Shown: positions 18,112 through 28,167, numbered from the stretch's first letter. The stretch is 64,000 nucleotides of DNA from Kangiella spongicola (GCF_003194565.2 NZ_QICH01000001.1:496001-560000), one strand, 5' to 3'. The notes: a model not told the origin generated them from the letters alone. Made by a program: numbers and translations.

Positions 18112-19965
18112 ATGAAACTAACTAAAGTGGTTACAGGGGTACTACTTGCGACTGGAGCTGTTGGCGCATACGCTGGTCAGTTCAAAACAGCGCACAACCC
18201 GTCAAACGCTATCAAAGGACAATACATTGTTGTCCTAAAAGATGATGTCGTTGCTGAAAACGAAGGCTTATTCGCTTCACAAGCAAACCTTAAAGCCGTA
18301 CAAATGGTTAACGACCAACTATCTAACAAATATCAGGCTCGCGTTACTCGTACCTATAAAAAGGTATTGAAAGGCGGCGTCTATCAAATGTCTGAAGAAC
18401 AAGCCATGAAGCTTGCTCAAGACCCTAACGTTGAGATTGTTGAAGAAGACCAAATGATGTCTATCAACGCTACTCAAAACAATGCAACATGGGGTATCGA
18501 CCGTACGGATCAGCGCGATCTTCCATTAAGCGGCACTTACACTTACAACACAACTGCATCAAATGTAAACGCTTACATTATTGATACAGGTATCTTAAAC
18601 ACGCACAGCGAGTTTGGCGGTCGTGCTGTGAGCGGTATCGACACAGTCGATAACGATAACGATGCCACTGACTGTAATGGTCACGGTACGCACGTTGCAG
18701 GTACAGTAGGTGGTAGCACTTACGGTATCGCAAAAAACGTTAACCTTATCGGTGTTCGTGTACTAAGCTGTAGCGGTAGCGGTTCAAACTCTGGCGTAAT
18801 CGCAGGTATGGACTGGGTTGCTGACAACCACGTTAAGCCAGCTGTTGCTAACATGAGCTTAGGTGGCGGTGCTTCTAGTACTACTGACGCGGCTGTTCAA
18901 CGTTTGACTGACGCTGGTGTTACTACAGTTGTAGCGGCAGGTAACGATAACTCAAACGCTTGTAACTACTCTCCAGCTCGTGCAGCTAGCGCAATCACAG
19001 TTGGTTCAACAACATCAAGCGACTCTCGCTCAAGCTTCTCGAACTACGGTAACTGCTTAGACATCTATGCTCCAGGTTCAAGCATTACTTCAGCATGGCA
19101 CAATGGCGGCACTAACACTATTAGTGGTACTTCTATGGCGTCTCCACACGTTGCTGGTGTTGCAGCTTTATACCTAGCTGACAACCCTAACGCTTCTGTG
19201 AGCCAAGTAACGCAAGCAATCCTTGATGCTGCTACTCCAGGCAAAGTAAGCGACGCTAAATCAGGCTCGCCAAACTTATTGCTATATAGCTTCTTCGATG
19301 GCTCTACACCTCCTCCACCACCACCTCCAGGTGGCAACGAACTTGAGAACGGTGTTGCACAATCAGTCTCAGGCGCTCAAGGTTCTGAAACTGACTTCAC
19401 CTTCGAAGTTCCGTCTGACGCAACGTCAGTTGACTTCCAGTTATCAGGTGGCTCAGGTGATGCTGACCTTTACGTGAAGTTCGGTAGCGCTCCAACAACA
19501 TCAAGCTACGATTGTCGTCCATATAAAAATGGTAACAATGAAAGCTGTAACTTCAGTGCACAAACTGGTACTTACTATGTGATGGTTCGTGGTTATCGTT
19601 CATTCTCTGGTGCTAGCTTAGTAGCTAACCATGATGGCGGTGGCACAACTCCTCCTCCAAGCAACGGTGGTAGCTCTAAGATTGAAAACATCTCTGCGAG
19701 CAGTGGCCAGTGGAAACACTACTATTTAGACGTACCAGCAGGTATGAGCACATTAAATGCGACCATTAGCGGTGGCTCAGGCGACGCTGACTTATACGTT
19801 CGTCGCGGTTCACAGCCTACTACGTCAGCGTATGACTGCCGTCCGTACAAATGGGGCAACAACGAGAGTTGTTCTATTTCTAATCCAGCGGAAGACCGTT
19901 ACTACATCAGCTTACGTGCTTATCAGACGTTCTCTGGCGTAACGTTAGACGTTGTTTGGGAATAA
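18112..19965 (+). CDS. Secreted subtilisin-like serine protease (S8) with two PPC domains
   Basis: Extracellular endopeptidase, 617 residues. A signal peptide (about 1-22) is followed by an I9 inhibitor propeptide (about 35-120) and an S8 catalytic domain (about 125-395) with Asp158 (IIDTG), His191 (GHGTHVAG) and Ser341 ([11 protein letters not shown]). A Pro/Gly linker leads to two bacterial pre-peptidase C-terminal (PPC) domains at about 408-510 and 521-617, each with [10 protein letters not shown] and a disulphide-type CRPYK...ESC pair. The start at 18112 is chosen for AAGGGG upstream and the signal peptide. Likely serves extracellular protein degradation; the PPC domains are normally processed off during secretion. 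Confidence 0.93.
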   Translation: MKLTKVVTGVLLATGAVGAYAGQFKTAHNPSNAIKGQYIVVLKDDVVAENEGLFASQANLKAVQMVNDQLSNKYQARVTRTYKKVLKGGVYQMSEEQAMKLAQDPNVEIVEEDQMMSINATQNNATWGIDRTDQRDLPLSGTYTYNTTASNVNAYIIDTGILNTHSEFGGRAVSGIDTVDNDNDATDCNGHGTHVAGTVGGSTYGIAKNVNLIGVRVLSCSGSGSNSGVIAGMDWVADNHVKPAVANMSLGGGASSTTDAAVQRLTDAGVTTVVAAGNDNSNACNYSPARAASAITVGSTTSSDSRSSFSNYGNCLDIYAPGSSITSAWHNGGTNTISGTSMASPHVAGVAALYLADNPNASVSQVTQAILDAATPGKVSDAKSGSPNLLLYSFFDGSTPPPPPPPGGNELENGVAQSVSGAQGSETDFTFEVPSDATSVDFQLSGGSGDADLYVKFGSAPTTSSYDCRPYKNGNNESCNFSAQTGTYYVMVRGYRSFSGASLVANHDGGGTTPPPSNGGSSKIENISASSGQWKHYYLDVPAGMSTLNATISGGSGDADLYVRRGSQPTTSAYDCRPYKWGNNESCSISNPAEDRYYISLRAYQTFSGVTLDVVWE

Positions 19966-20002
19966 TCTCAACGTGTTAGTTCATCTTAACTATAGATGAT
20001 AG

Positions 20003-20029
20003 AAGCCGGCCCTAGGGTCGGCTTTTTTT
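20003..20029 (+). terminator. Terminator after the subtilase gene
   Basis: Stem AAGCCGGCCC with GGGTCGGCTT (one G-T wobble), followed by seven T, about 38 bases after the protease stop. Confidence 0.85.
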
Positions 20030-20138
20030 ATCGCTCATATTAATACAGTATGACTCTCTGCTAATCTTACACATCTCTCCAGTTTCATCGTCTGCTCTGC
20101 TACAATGGCACTATCAAAAACTGTTTTATCACAAAGCC

Positions 20139-20528
20139 ATGAACCAAGTGCCTAGCGCCATTAAGCTGCATCAAAAGTCGCGACAACTTGAAGTCTGCTT
20201 TTCAGGGAATACCTACTTCTTACCTTATGAGTATCTGCGGGTATTTTCGCCGTCAGCAGAAGTCCGAGGGCATGGTAACCAAGAGCTGACCTTGGTTGGA
20301 GGAAAAAAACATATCACAGTAACCGACGTCGAACCTGTGGGCCAGTACGCGATTAAGCTCAGTTTTGATGACGGGCACGACAGTGGCCTGTATACTTGGC
20401 AGACATTGTTTGAGCTTGGGCGTGATCAGACCACGAATTGGCAGACTTACTTAAAACGTCTCGAAGCAGCAGGTCTAAGTCGCTCTGCCGATAAAAGTGT
20501 TAATGTGTACACCCCTAACTCAAACTAA
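20139..20528 (+). CDS. DUF971 (GBBH-like N-terminal) protein
   Basis: Small cytoplasmic protein, 129 residues, belonging to the DUF971 / gamma-butyrobetaine-hydroxylase-like N-terminal family. Typical features are IKLHQKSRQLEVCFSG, LPYEYLRVFSPSAEV, and VGQYAIKLSFDDGHDSGLYTW. The family is thought to be linked to iron-sulphur or metal handling, but no enzyme activity can be read from it. It lies just upstream of ubiE, an arrangement found in other proteobacteria. Confidence 0.85.
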   Translation: MNQVPSAIKLHQKSRQLEVCFSGNTYFLPYEYLRVFSPSAEVRGHGNQELTLVGGKKHITVTDVEPVGQYAIKLSFDDGHDSGLYTWQTLFELGRDQTTNWQTYLKRLEAAGLSRSADKSVNVYTPNSN

Positions 20529-20564
20529 CATTAGCAAACGTAGCTACCAACAAAGAATCAAGTC

Positions 20565-21353
20565 ATGACACAAGACGACAAGCAAAACAGCAATAACAAG
20601 CCACAAGAGCAGGACAACACCACTCACTTTGGTTACGAGACCGTCGCTAAAGAAGAAAAGGCGGCCAAGGTTGCGGAAGTATTTCACTCCGTAGCGGGTA
20701 AATACGATGTGATGAACGATCTCATGTCGTTCGGTGTGCACCGTTTGTGGAAGCGCTATACGATTGAGCGCGCCGCCGCTCGTAGTGGTCAAAGAATTCT
20801 CGATATAGCTGGTGGTACTGGCGATCTTACAGCTAAGTTTTCTAAAATTGTTGGTGATCAAGGCCAAGTCATCTTAGCCGATATTAACGATTCTATGATT
20901 AAGGTCGGCCGCTCCAAGTTGGTCGATTCTGGCGTTGTCGGCAATGTTGACTTTGTGCAAGCGAATGCTGAGTGTTTGCCGTTCCCAGATAATCATTTCG
21001 ATCGCATTACCATTGCCTTTGGTTTAAGAAACGTTACTGAAAAAGATAAAGCGCTTAAGTCCATGTACCGTATTCTAAAACCAGGCGGTCGCTTGCTAGT
21101 TCTTGAGTTTTCGAAACCTGCGCTACCTTTGTTGTCGAAAGTGTATGATATTTACTCTTTCTCGCTACTGCCAGCAATGGGCAAACTGGTTGCTAACGAT
21201 TCCGAAAGCTATAAATACTTAGCTGAGTCGATTCGTATGCACCCTGATCAGGAAACCTTAAAGGGCATGATGACAGACGCCGGCTTCGATGACGCCGAAT
21301 ACACCAATCTAACCGGTGGCGTAGTCGCGTTGCATATCGGGAAGAAGTACTAA
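20565..21353 (+). CDS. ubiE: UbiE, ubiquinone/menaquinone C-methyltransferase
   Basis: SAM-dependent methyltransferase of ubiquinone (and menaquinone) synthesis, 262 residues. It has the UbiE signatures [21 protein letters not shown], motif [16 protein letters not shown] and the [17 protein letters not shown] segment. The stop overlaps the start of ubiJ, so the genes are coupled. Membrane association is expected from the substrate, not from a transmembrane helix. Confidence 0.96.
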   Translation: MTQDDKQNSNNKPQEQDNTTHFGYETVAKEEKAAKVAEVFHSVAGKYDVMNDLMSFGVHRLWKRYTIERAAARSGQRILDIAGGTGDLTAKFSKIVGDQGQVILADINDSMIKVGRSKLVDSGVVGNVDFVQANAECLPFPDNHFDRITIAFGLRNVTEKDKALKSMYRILKPGGRLLVLEFSKPALPLLSKVYDIYSFSLLPAMGKLVANDSESYKYLAESIRMHPDQETLKGMMTDAGFDDAEYTNLTGGVVALHIGKKY

Positions 21354-21976
21354 TGCTGGTGGAGCTATTCGCGCCGACTATTGAAACGGTTATCAATAAA
21401 GTGATTAGCCTCGACCCAGAGGCTAAGCAACGTTTAGCTCGCCTTGATCAAAAGATCATTGCTTTCCACTTTACCGATATAGAGCAGAAACTGTATTTCG
21501 TGATTGATGAAAGCTACATCCTAGTGAAACATCGCTGTGACAAGCCTGCTGACGCTGAACTGAGTGGGGGCTTACTTTCTTTCTTCAATTTAGCTTCTGG
21601 CGACGATAGCACGCCTATCTTTAAAGGTGAGGTTCGTTTTGCGGGTGAAATTAGTACGGCGCAAAATTTTCAGAAGTTCTTTAACCAGTTAGACATCGAT
21701 TGGGAGGAGCATCTATCTCAATATGTGGGCGATATTGCTGCCCACCAGCTGTTTAGTAATGGGCGTGCTTTTTTTAAGTGGCTTGGTAAAACTACAGATA
21801 CTGCCCAACAAAATGCCAGCGAGTATCTGCGTTTTGAGGCAAAGGCAGTGCCTGCGTCGATAGAGCTCGAGAACTTTTATGATGATATCGCTGACTTAAA
21901 ATCTGACGTCGAACGCCTTGCCATGCGTATTGAGCGACTGAGCCAGCGAGCACAAGCTGATAAGGACACAGCATAA
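21353..21976 (+). CDS. ubiJ: UbiJ, SCP2-domain ubiquinone biosynthesis accessory factor
   Basis: Lipid-binding accessory protein of the Ubi complex, 207 residues. An N-terminal SCP2-like domain (about 15-115) is followed by a region ending in a coiled coil (about 170-200, DIADLKSDVERLAMRIERL), the usual UbiJ architecture. It overlaps ubiE by one base and is two bases from ubiB, giving the classical ubiE-ubiJ-ubiB order. Confidence 0.9.
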   Translation: MLVELFAPTIETVINKVISLDPEAKQRLARLDQKIIAFHFTDIEQKLYFVIDESYILVKHRCDKPADAELSGGLLSFFNLASGDDSTPIFKGEVRFAGEISTAQNFQKFFNQLDIDWEEHLSQYVGDIAAHQLFSNGRAFFKWLGKTTDTAQQNASEYLRFEAKAVPASIELENFYDDIADLKSDVERLAMRIERLSQRAQADKDTA

Positions 21977-21978
21977 TA

Positions 21979-23631
21979 ATGAATACCATTAAGCAGCTGC
22001 ACCATGCCCTAAAAATAAACCGCACATTAGTGCGTTATGGCCTTGATGAGTTTTTAACGCCAACGCCATTAGCGGTGTTGCGACCGGTTGCCCGCTTGTT
22101 TTCTTTAAGTTTCAAAAAATCAGCACAAGACAAATCTCGTGGTGAACGCTTACGCTTAGCCATGATCGAGCTTGGCCCGATTTACATTAAATTAGGGCAA
22201 ATGTTATCGACCCGACGAGACTTGGTACCGCCTGATATTGCCGACGAGCTGGCGCGCCTACAAGATCAAGTAGAGCCGTTCCCTTCAGACCAAGCCAAAG
22301 CTGTCATCGAAAAGCAGTTGGGAGCAACAATTGAGCAGGTATTTACCAGCTTTAGTACCACTCCTCTAGCCTCTGCCTCCATTGCTCAAGTTCATGAAGC
22401 GACCTTAAAGTCCGGCGAAGAAGTAGTGGTTAAAGTTTTGCGCCCTAATATTCGCAAAAAAATCCGCCGTGATTTAAGCATGATGCATGAGCTCGCAAGC
22501 TGGGCTGAAAAGTACTCAAGCGAAGCGCGTCGCTTGCGCATTAAAGAAGTCGTCAAAGAATACGACTCAACACTTGAGCGCGAAGTGGATCTTAGAATCG
22601 AGGCCGCCAATACTTCGCACCTGCGTCACAACTTTAGTGACTCGGAGTTACTTTATGTGCCAAAAATCTACTGGGACTATACGCGCAGTAAAGTCATGGT
22701 GGTTGAAAAAATTGCCGGAACTCCTATTGGCGATGTGCAGCGTCTGAAAGACGATGGCGTCAACATGAAAGAGCTGGCCGATCGCGGCGTCGAAATCTTC
22801 TTCACACAAGTGTTCCGCGACAGCTTTTTCCATGCGGATATGCACCCGGGTAATATTTTCGTCGATACCACCAATCCTGAAAAGCCTCAGTATATCGCCA
22901 TTGACTGTGGCATTATGGGCACTTTAGAAGAAGCCGATAAGCGTTATTTGGCGCATAATTTCTTGGCCTTCTTCGAGCGCGACTACAAGCGCATTGCCGA
23001 ACTTCATGTGGAGTCAGGTTGGATTGATGATGACGTCTCAATCCCAGAGTTTGAGTCTGCGATTCGTGCCGCCTGTGAGCCCATATTCGGGAAATCATTA
23101 GCTGAAATATCCTTCGGTCACTTCTTAATACAGCTCTTTCAGACGGCCCGTCGCTTTAATATGAAGGTTCAACCACAGTTAGTTCTGCTACAAAAAACAC
23201 TACTCTATGTCGAAGGCCTGGGGCGCCAGCTTTATCCACAACTTGACCTGTGGGAAACCGCCCAGCCTTATTTGAGAAAGTGGCTAAGAGATCAAATTGG
23301 GCCACAAGCCATATTTGACGAAGTTAAAGCGCAGCTTCCGGACTGGCTACATAAGGCACCAAAAATCCCGGGCTTGTTATTCGATAACGTTCATCGGCTG
23401 GGGCAAGAGTTAGAAAAATTCGAAGGCCTAAAAAAGGAGCTGACTCAACTAGAGCATTACAAGCTCCGCCAAAACCACGCCCAAAAGCACGCCATTATTG
23501 GCAGTGGGTTTGCGCTATTAAGCGGCTTGCTATACTTAGGGCTGCCTCAAGATTGGGTACCGGCGTTATCGTCGGGTGTATTGGCTCTGTTTTTCTTAGT
23601 TAAAAGCTTATGGCCAATCAAGACCAAATAA
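21979..23631 (+). CDS. ubiB: UbiB, ABC1/ADCK-type kinase-like ubiquinone biosynthesis protein
   Basis: Atypical kinase/ATPase required for ubiquinone synthesis, 550 residues. The family-specific KxGQ motif is in IKLGQMLSTRRDLVP (near residue 72); kinase-like features include EVVVKVLRPNI and HADMHPGNIF. Two C-terminal transmembrane helices (about 500-545) anchor it in the inner membrane. Third gene of ubiEJB. Confidence 0.96.
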   Translation: MNTIKQLHHALKINRTLVRYGLDEFLTPTPLAVLRPVARLFSLSFKKSAQDKSRGERLRLAMIELGPIYIKLGQMLSTRRDLVPPDIADELARLQDQVEPFPSDQAKAVIEKQLGATIEQVFTSFSTTPLASASIAQVHEATLKSGEEVVVKVLRPNIRKKIRRDLSMMHELASWAEKYSSEARRLRIKEVVKEYDSTLEREVDLRIEAANTSHLRHNFSDSELLYVPKIYWDYTRSKVMVVEKIAGTPIGDVQRLKDDGVNMKELADRGVEIFFTQVFRDSFFHADMHPGNIFVDTTNPEKPQYIAIDCGIMGTLEEADKRYLAHNFLAFFERDYKRIAELHVESGWIDDDVSIPEFESAIRAACEPIFGKSLAEISFGHFLIQLFQTARRFNMKVQPQLVLLQKTLLYVEGLGRQLYPQLDLWETAQPYLRKWLRDQIGPQAIFDEVKAQLPDWLHKAPKIPGLLFDNVHRLGQELEKFEGLKKELTQLEHYKLRQNHAQKHAIIGSGFALLSGLLYLGLPQDWVPALSSGVLALFFLVKSLWPIKTK

Positions 23632-23659
23632 ACCAAGCAAACAGAGAGTTTATAGCATT

Positions 23660-23998
23660 ATGAGCGACTGTATTTTTTGTAAAATTATCGATGGTAATAT
23701 TCCATCCGAAAAAGTTTATGAAGATGAAAAAATTTATGTTTTTAAAGATATAGCGCCGAAAGCGCCGGTTCATTTACTGATGATTCCTAAGCTTCATATC
23801 GCCAGCCTGGCTGAGGTTGAAGATCAGCATCAGGATCTTCTCGGCTACATGATGCGAAAAGTACCACAAATCGCACATGAAACGGGCTGTGAAAAAGGCT
23901 TCAGAACCATCATCAATACAGGTGATGAAGGCGGACAAGAAGTGTATCATATACACATTCATATTTTGGGCGGCGGCGGTCGCTTACCTTTTGCTTAA
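23660..23998 (+). CDS. hinT: HIT-family nucleotide-binding protein (HinT-like)
   Basis: Histidine-triad purine nucleoside phosphoramidase, 112 residues. It has CIFCKIIDGNIPSEKVYED at the N terminus and the histidine triad HIHIHILGGGG near 100-110. It lies between ubiB and tatA, probably co-transcribed. Substrate in vivo is unknown. Confidence 0.92.
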   Translation: MSDCIFCKIIDGNIPSEKVYEDEKIYVFKDIAPKAPVHLLMIPKLHIASLAEVEDQHQDLLGYMMRKVPQIAHETGCEKGFRTIINTGDEGGQEVYHIHIHILGGGGRLPFA

Positions 23999-24026
23999 TA
24001 TCAAGCGACACAATTGAGGTATATCC

Positions 24027-24293
24027 ATGAAACCTGGTATGTGGGAATTATTAATACTGCTCGTTATCATTTTGCTGCTTTTCGGTACTAAGAAAATCCG
24101 TAATGCTGGCGGCGACTTCGGCGCGGCCTTTAAAAACTTTAAGAAAGCTTTTAAAGATGAAGACGACAAGTCCAACTCTAAAGAAGAGCCTAAGGAAAAG
24201 TCTACTGAAGGCCTAAAAGACGACCGTGCTGATAAAGCGGAAGACGCTCAGTTTTCCGAGTCAAAAGACTCTGAAAGTAACAAGAAACCATAG
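24027..24293 (+). CDS. tatA: TatA, twin-arginine translocase pore subunit
   Basis: Forms the variable pore of the Tat pathway for folded proteins. It is 88 residues: one N-terminal transmembrane helix (about 4-22, ELLILLVIILLLFGTKKI), the conserved FGTKKIRNAGGDFGAAFK amphipathic helix and a highly charged tail. First gene of tatABC. Confidence 0.95.
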   Translation: MKPGMWELLILLVIILLLFGTKKIRNAGGDFGAAFKNFKKAFKDEDDKSNSKEEPKEKSTEGLKDDRADKAEDAQFSESKDSESNKKP

Positions 24294-24310
24294 CAACAAT
24301 CTAGCCAATT

Positions 24311-24673
24311 ATGCCTTTTGACATTGGTTTTTCCGAATTACTGCTTGTAATGATTCTGGCACTATTAGTACTAGGGCCAGAGCGTTTACCTAAAGCAATG
24401 CAAACCTTTGGTCGATGGGCAGGCAAAGCTAAGCGCACTGTGGCTAACTTTAACCACCAAGTTAATCGTGAGCTTGAGCTTGATGAGATGAAGAAAAAAC
24501 TCGCAGAGCACGAAGCCATGATTAAGCGCCAAGCGGAAGGCTCTGACCTACAGAAGCTGCGCGACGAAGCTGAGCAGAAAATTAAAGCCGCTGAAGAAGC
24601 CAAAAAGCGCGCCGAGCAAGCTATCGAGTCAGGCACTTCAAATCTAACCGACGATAAAAAGACTTCCTCTTAA
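24311..24673 (+). CDS. tatB: TatB, twin-arginine translocase receptor subunit
   Basis: Partner of TatC in binding Tat signal peptides, 120 residues. The N terminus MPFDIGFSELLLVMILALLVLGPERLP carries the TatB-type Glu and GPERLP hinge, followed by an amphipathic helix and a Lys/Glu-rich coiled coil. Lies between tatA and tatC, six bases before the tatC start. Confidence 0.95.
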   Translation: MPFDIGFSELLLVMILALLVLGPERLPKAMQTFGRWAGKAKRTVANFNHQVNRELELDEMKKKLAEHEAMIKRQAEGSDLQKLRDEAEQKIKAAEEAKKRAEQAIESGTSNLTDDKKTSS

Positions 24674-24678
24674 TTGCC

Positions 24679-25443
24679 ATGACTGACAGCACCAATAGCA
24701 AAAGCAATGACATGCCACTTTTATCGCACTTGATTGAGTTGCGTACGCGCCTTTTGCGCTCGGTGCTTGTTATTGTTGCGATTTTTATTGGTATGGCTTT
24801 TTTCGCCAACGAGCTGTATGAGTGGTTGTCTAAACCCTTAAAAGAAGCATTACCTGAAAGCTCTACACTAATCGCTATCGATGTCACGGCACCATTATTC
24901 GCGCCTTTTAAATTAGCTTTTGTACTGGCAATCTTTATCGCCATGCCCTTCGTCTTACACCAAGCCTGGATGTTTATCTCGCCAGGACTCTACAAGCATG
25001 AAAAAAGCTTTGCTGTGCCTTTGCTGATCAGCAGTATTATCCTTTTCTATGCGGGCATCGCCTTTGCCTATTTTGTGATATTCCCGATTATATTTGGCTT
25101 TTTATCGAGCATTGGTCCGCAAGATGTTAACTATCTACCCGATATTAATAGCGTACTTTCAATCGCCTTAAAGCTGTTCTTCGCTTTTGGTCTAGCCTTT
25201 GAAATCCCCATAGCCACCATGCTACTGATATGGTCTGGCCTAGTTAGCCACCAAAAGCTTGCCAACACGCGCCCTTATACGGTGGTCGGTATTTTTGTTT
25301 TTGCCATGCTGTTAACACCACCAGATATGATCTCACAAGTACTACTGGCTATCCCTATGTGGATATTGTTTGAGCTAGGCCTGATTTTCGCTAAAGCCTA
25401 TTCGCCCAAAAAAGCAGAAACCACTGAGCAAGAAGATTTATAG
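24679..25443 (+). CDS. tatC: TatC, twin-arginine translocase core subunit
   Basis: Six-helix inner-membrane protein that recognises the twin-arginine signal, 254 residues. It begins with the conserved MPLLSHLIELRTRLLRS segment and has the expected helices and the FALLTPPD-like motif (AMLLTPPDMISQ). tatD is not next to it; a TatD homologue lies at 37550. Confidence 0.96.
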   Translation: MTDSTNSKSNDMPLLSHLIELRTRLLRSVLVIVAIFIGMAFFANELYEWLSKPLKEALPESSTLIAIDVTAPLFAPFKLAFVLAIFIAMPFVLHQAWMFISPGLYKHEKSFAVPLLISSIILFYAGIAFAYFVIFPIIFGFLSSIGPQDVNYLPDINSVLSIALKLFFAFGLAFEIPIATMLLIWSGLVSHQKLANTRPYTVVGIFVFAMLLTPPDMISQVLLAIPMWILFELGLIFAKAYSPKKAETTEQEDL

Positions 25444-25496
25444 CCCACTCTTGCTACAACTGATGCTATCTGATTCAATAGACTCATCCGATCAGT

Positions 25497-25976
25497 ATGC
25501 AATCAACATCTATGAAAACAGTTTCTGCTAAAAACCTTAAACGTCTGCTTAATATATGGCCACCCTTTTGGGGCTCAGGTATCCGCGTCACCGAACTCGC
25601 GGATGACTGGTCTTATGCCAAGGTTCGTCTACGCAAATACTGGTTTAACCGCAACTATGTGGATGTTCATTATGGCGGCTCACTATTTTCAATGTGCGAT
25701 CCGTTTTACATGCTGTTGCTACTGCATAAGATGGGGCGCGAGTATGTGGTCTGGGATAAAAAGGCGGAAATTAAGTTTATCAAGCCCGGCCGCAAGGACG
25801 TCTTTGCTGAATTTAAAATTACAGAAGATATGATGTCAGAGTTAAAGCAACAGCTCGAAACTCAAGACAAAATTGAACCTGTATTTGAAGTGGATATTAC
25901 AGATACCGATGGTACTTTAATTGCTAAAGTCTGGAAAACCATTCACATTTCAAAAAAGCAAAAGACAGCCTCATAA
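25497..25976 (+). CDS. DUF4442 (hotdog-fold thioesterase-like) protein
   Basis: Cytoplasmic protein of the DUF4442 family, which has a hotdog fold related to acyl-CoA thioesterases. It is 159 residues from 25497, or 154 from the in-frame ATG at 25512, which aligns better (KNLKRLLNIWPPFWGSGIRV). Family segments include NRNYVDVHYGGSLFSMCDPFYML and the FIKPGRKDVFAEF strand. Substrate unknown. Convergent with the M24 peptidase, 22 bases away. Confidence 0.82.
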   Translation: MQSTSMKTVSAKNLKRLLNIWPPFWGSGIRVTELADDWSYAKVRLRKYWFNRNYVDVHYGGSLFSMCDPFYMLLLLHKMGREYVVWDKKAEIKFIKPGRKDVFAEFKITEDMMSELKQQLETQDKIEPVFEVDITDTDGTLIAKVWKTIHISKKQKTAS

Positions 25977-25998
25977 CTGTCTTTTGCCGCCTATAGTT

Positions 25999-27366
25999 CT
26001 ACTGAATAAAATGCCACTTCGTTTGGCGGCCACCAAGATAGACCACTCGTTCCCCGTCAAACACCGCTGATTGTTCAAGCATGATTTGGATTAACTGGTT
26101 ATCCCACTCAGGTAGTTTTACCTTAACATTCCCTTCGATGGCGTAGCCCGTATTCGGATACAGCTTCCAATCGCCCTTAACAGGCGTTGGTCCTTGGTTA
26201 TCCCACATACCAATAGTTGGCCCTATGGCGTGTCCGACGAAACCCAGCGGGTGAGTATAAGTACTGGACTTAATGCCTTGTCTTTTCGAGGCTTTATGTG
26301 TCGCGGCTAAGATTTCATTACCACTACACCCCGTCTTAAATTCGGAGGTTAGAATATCTTGCCATTGATTACCCACTTTCAGCGCTTCTTTAAGGCCTTT
26401 CGGCACTTCAAACTCACCGAAATTCGCCACATAGCCCATCTCTTGAGTATCAGTGCAGAGTTTTAAATAGCAAATCCCAACGTCTGTGTGAATAATATCC
26501 CCTGGCTCTATCGTCCGACTGCTTTTACCAAAGAATGGTGAGTCTGGTGAGTTTTTATCACCCTTGCGCTGAATTGTGACGTAAGGTTGGAACCAAGGCC
26601 TAACCCCAAGCTCTTCAAAACGTTCGCGTATGTACCAAGCAACATCCTGATCGGTGGTTACACCAGGCGTAATCACTTTATTCGAGAAGGCTTCATCAAT
26701 AACGCCTCGTGCGACTTTTACGATTTGCGGGTAAACCGCTAGCTCAGGAGCTGTTCGAGTTTCCATCCATCGGATCACCAACTCTTCAGAGCTAACTAAT
26801 CTATCTTGATATTTTTTAGGTAAACTACTCACTAGCTTTTGATGCAAGCCTTGAGTTAAGCCATCTGCCAATGCCCACTCTTCACTGACATTAATGCCGA
26901 TTCTTTTTGGATCATACTCAGCAATAATGTCGGCTAGTCGTTGCCACTGCTCATCAATTGTGCCGCCTTCCCATCTGCTTTTATAAAAGTCACCAATATC
27001 GTATCGGCTAACGCTAAACCGCTCTACCTGATCACCATTTTTAGCAAATACCAGTAATGTGGTACGCCTAGCAGCGAAAGTTGGCTCCGGCACTAGCGTA
27101 TAAAATAGCGCATCTTCACCATATTCACGATTGATCACCAACCACATATCCAAGTCAGATTCGCGCATCAGCTTTGGTAAAAGATTATCCAAGCGATATT
27201 GCAGGATCTTATTGATTGGCGCGGTTCTGTCGCGATGAGATAACACCTTAGGCAGCTCACTCACCTCTAAGCCTTGCTCGAAAATCTGCTCATTGTTTTT
27301 GCTGTAAACCTGCATAGCGGTTAAGGCTATCATGGATGCAATAACTATGTTTTTTAGCACTTTCAT
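25999..27366 (-). CDS. Secreted M24-family metallopeptidase (Xaa-Pro aminopeptidase-like)
   Basis: Probable periplasmic or secreted aminopeptidase, 455 residues, with a signal peptide (about 1-22). An N-terminal creatinase-like domain (about 40-210) precedes a pita-bread M24 domain (about 215-440). Candidate metal ligands are the two Asp in HTDVG and CTDTQ, 11 residues apart as in aminopeptidase P, the His in VGHAIGPT, and Glu in AIEGNV; the last Glu ligand is uncertain from reading alone. It would complement the secreted subtilase and TonB receptor in peptide use. Alone on its strand. Confidence 0.82.
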   Translation of the reverse strand: MKVLKNIVIASMIALTAMQVYSKNNEQIFEQGLEVSELPKVLSHRDRTAPINKILQYRLDNLLPKLMRESDLDMWLVINREYGEDALFYTLVPEPTFAARRTTLLVFAKNGDQVERFSVSRYDIGDFYKSRWEGGTIDEQWQRLADIIAEYDPKRIGINVSEEWALADGLTQGLHQKLVSSLPKKYQDRLVSSEELVIRWMETRTAPELAVYPQIVKVARGVIDEAFSNKVITPGVTTDQDVAWYIRERFEELGVRPWFQPYVTIQRKGDKNSPDSPFFGKSSRTIEPGDIIHTDVGICYLKLCTDTQEMGYVANFGEFEVPKGLKEALKVGNQWQDILTSEFKTGCSGNEILAATHKASKRQGIKSSTYTHPLGFVGHAIGPTIGMWDNQGPTPVKGDWKLYPNTGYAIEGNVKVKLPEWDNQLIQIMLEQSAVFDGERVVYLGGRQTKWHFIQ

Positions 27367-27540
27367 AGAAATCTCCTATCGACCAATTTAAAGCATATAA
27401 AGTCCTGTCTTCTTATGGTCATCAAAAATTATATTTATTTTCAGTATGTTAGAGATAATATCACCGATACTAGGTCAAATATATGACTATTTCAAAGTGC
27501 CTTAAAGCTCCTAAACAACTATTTGACTTAATAATATTAG

Positions 27541-27569
27541 TTGCAGTTCAAGCTCAACAACACTAAAAT
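27541..27569 (+). promoter_or_regulatory. Promoter of the tetR-RND efflux operon
   Basis: TTGCAG (27541-27546), 17-base spacer and TAAAAT (27564-27569). The -10 matches five of six; the -35 is weak. Transcription would start near 27576, inside the adjacent operator palindrome. Confidence 0.5.
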
Positions 27570-27570
27570 G

Positions 27571-27584
27571 AATGAACGTTCATT
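27571..27584. promoter_or_regulatory. TetR-type operator palindrome
   Basis: Perfect 14-bp palindrome AATGAACGTTCATT placed immediately after the -10 box and before the tetR start at 27601, the classic position for autorepression. It also argues against the longer reading-frame starts (27541, 27568), which would run through it. Confidence 0.75.
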
Positions 27585-27600
27585 TCCCACAACCTATATT

Positions 27601-28167
27601 ATGTCCAAGAAGCATCAAATTCTTGAGGCAGCAATTCGATCATTCGTAGATCGTGGCCTGCAAGGCTCCTCTATGGCGCTAGTCGCCAAAGAAGCCGAGG
27701 TGGCTACAGGTAGCGTATACAACTATTTTGAAGGTAAAGAGCATCTCATTAATGAGTGCTTCCTCTACGTTAAACAGAATGAAATCGAATTTCTACTCAA
27801 GCATTACGACACAGATGTTAGCTATGAACAGAAATTTAAGAATATTTACACCAATACCATCCGTTTTATGTTGGATAACTGTTCTTATTTTCGGTTTACG
27901 CATCTGTATGCATTTTCCCCAGTCATCCTTCAGGAAACGCGAGATAAGCTACATCCGCTTTATGAGCCTTTTGTGCAATTGTATGAAGATGCTTATGCCG
28001 CTGGTGCGATTCGCACGCCAGAGGTTTTAGAGCAGCATTTACCTATTTATGGTGGTTTCAGTTATCTGATGCATTATTACTTTGTGCATGATGAAGAAAT
28101 TACTGACGACAAAATTCAATCAATGGTCAATTTCGCCTGGTCTGCAATTCGCAATCCAGAGCAGTAA
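27601..28167 (+). CDS. TetR-family repressor of the adjacent RND efflux pump
   Basis: Transcriptional repressor, 188 residues. The N-terminal helix-turn-helix (about 8-52) has the TetR pattern AIRSFVDRGLQGSSMALVA and ATGSVYNYFEGKEHLI. The C-terminal ligand-binding domain is variable and its inducer cannot be read. The start at 27601 is chosen because the operator and promoter lie just upstream. Twelve bases separate it from the adaptor gene, so it is first in a four-gene operon that it probably represses itself. Confidence 0.9.
   Translation: MSKKHQILEAAIRSFVDRGLQGSSMALVAKEAEVATGSVYNYFEGKEHLINECFLYVKQNEIEFLLKHYDTDVSYEQKFKNIYTNTIRFMLDNCSYFRFTHLYAFSPVILQETRDKLHPLYEPFVQLYEDAYAAGAIRTPEVLEQHLPIYGGFSYLMHYYFVHDEEITDDKIQSMVNFAWSAIRNPEQ

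Noticed and set aside
19300-19335. Short Pro-rich repeat in the protease gene
   Set aside because: It encodes the ordinary flexible linker between catalytic and PPC domains.
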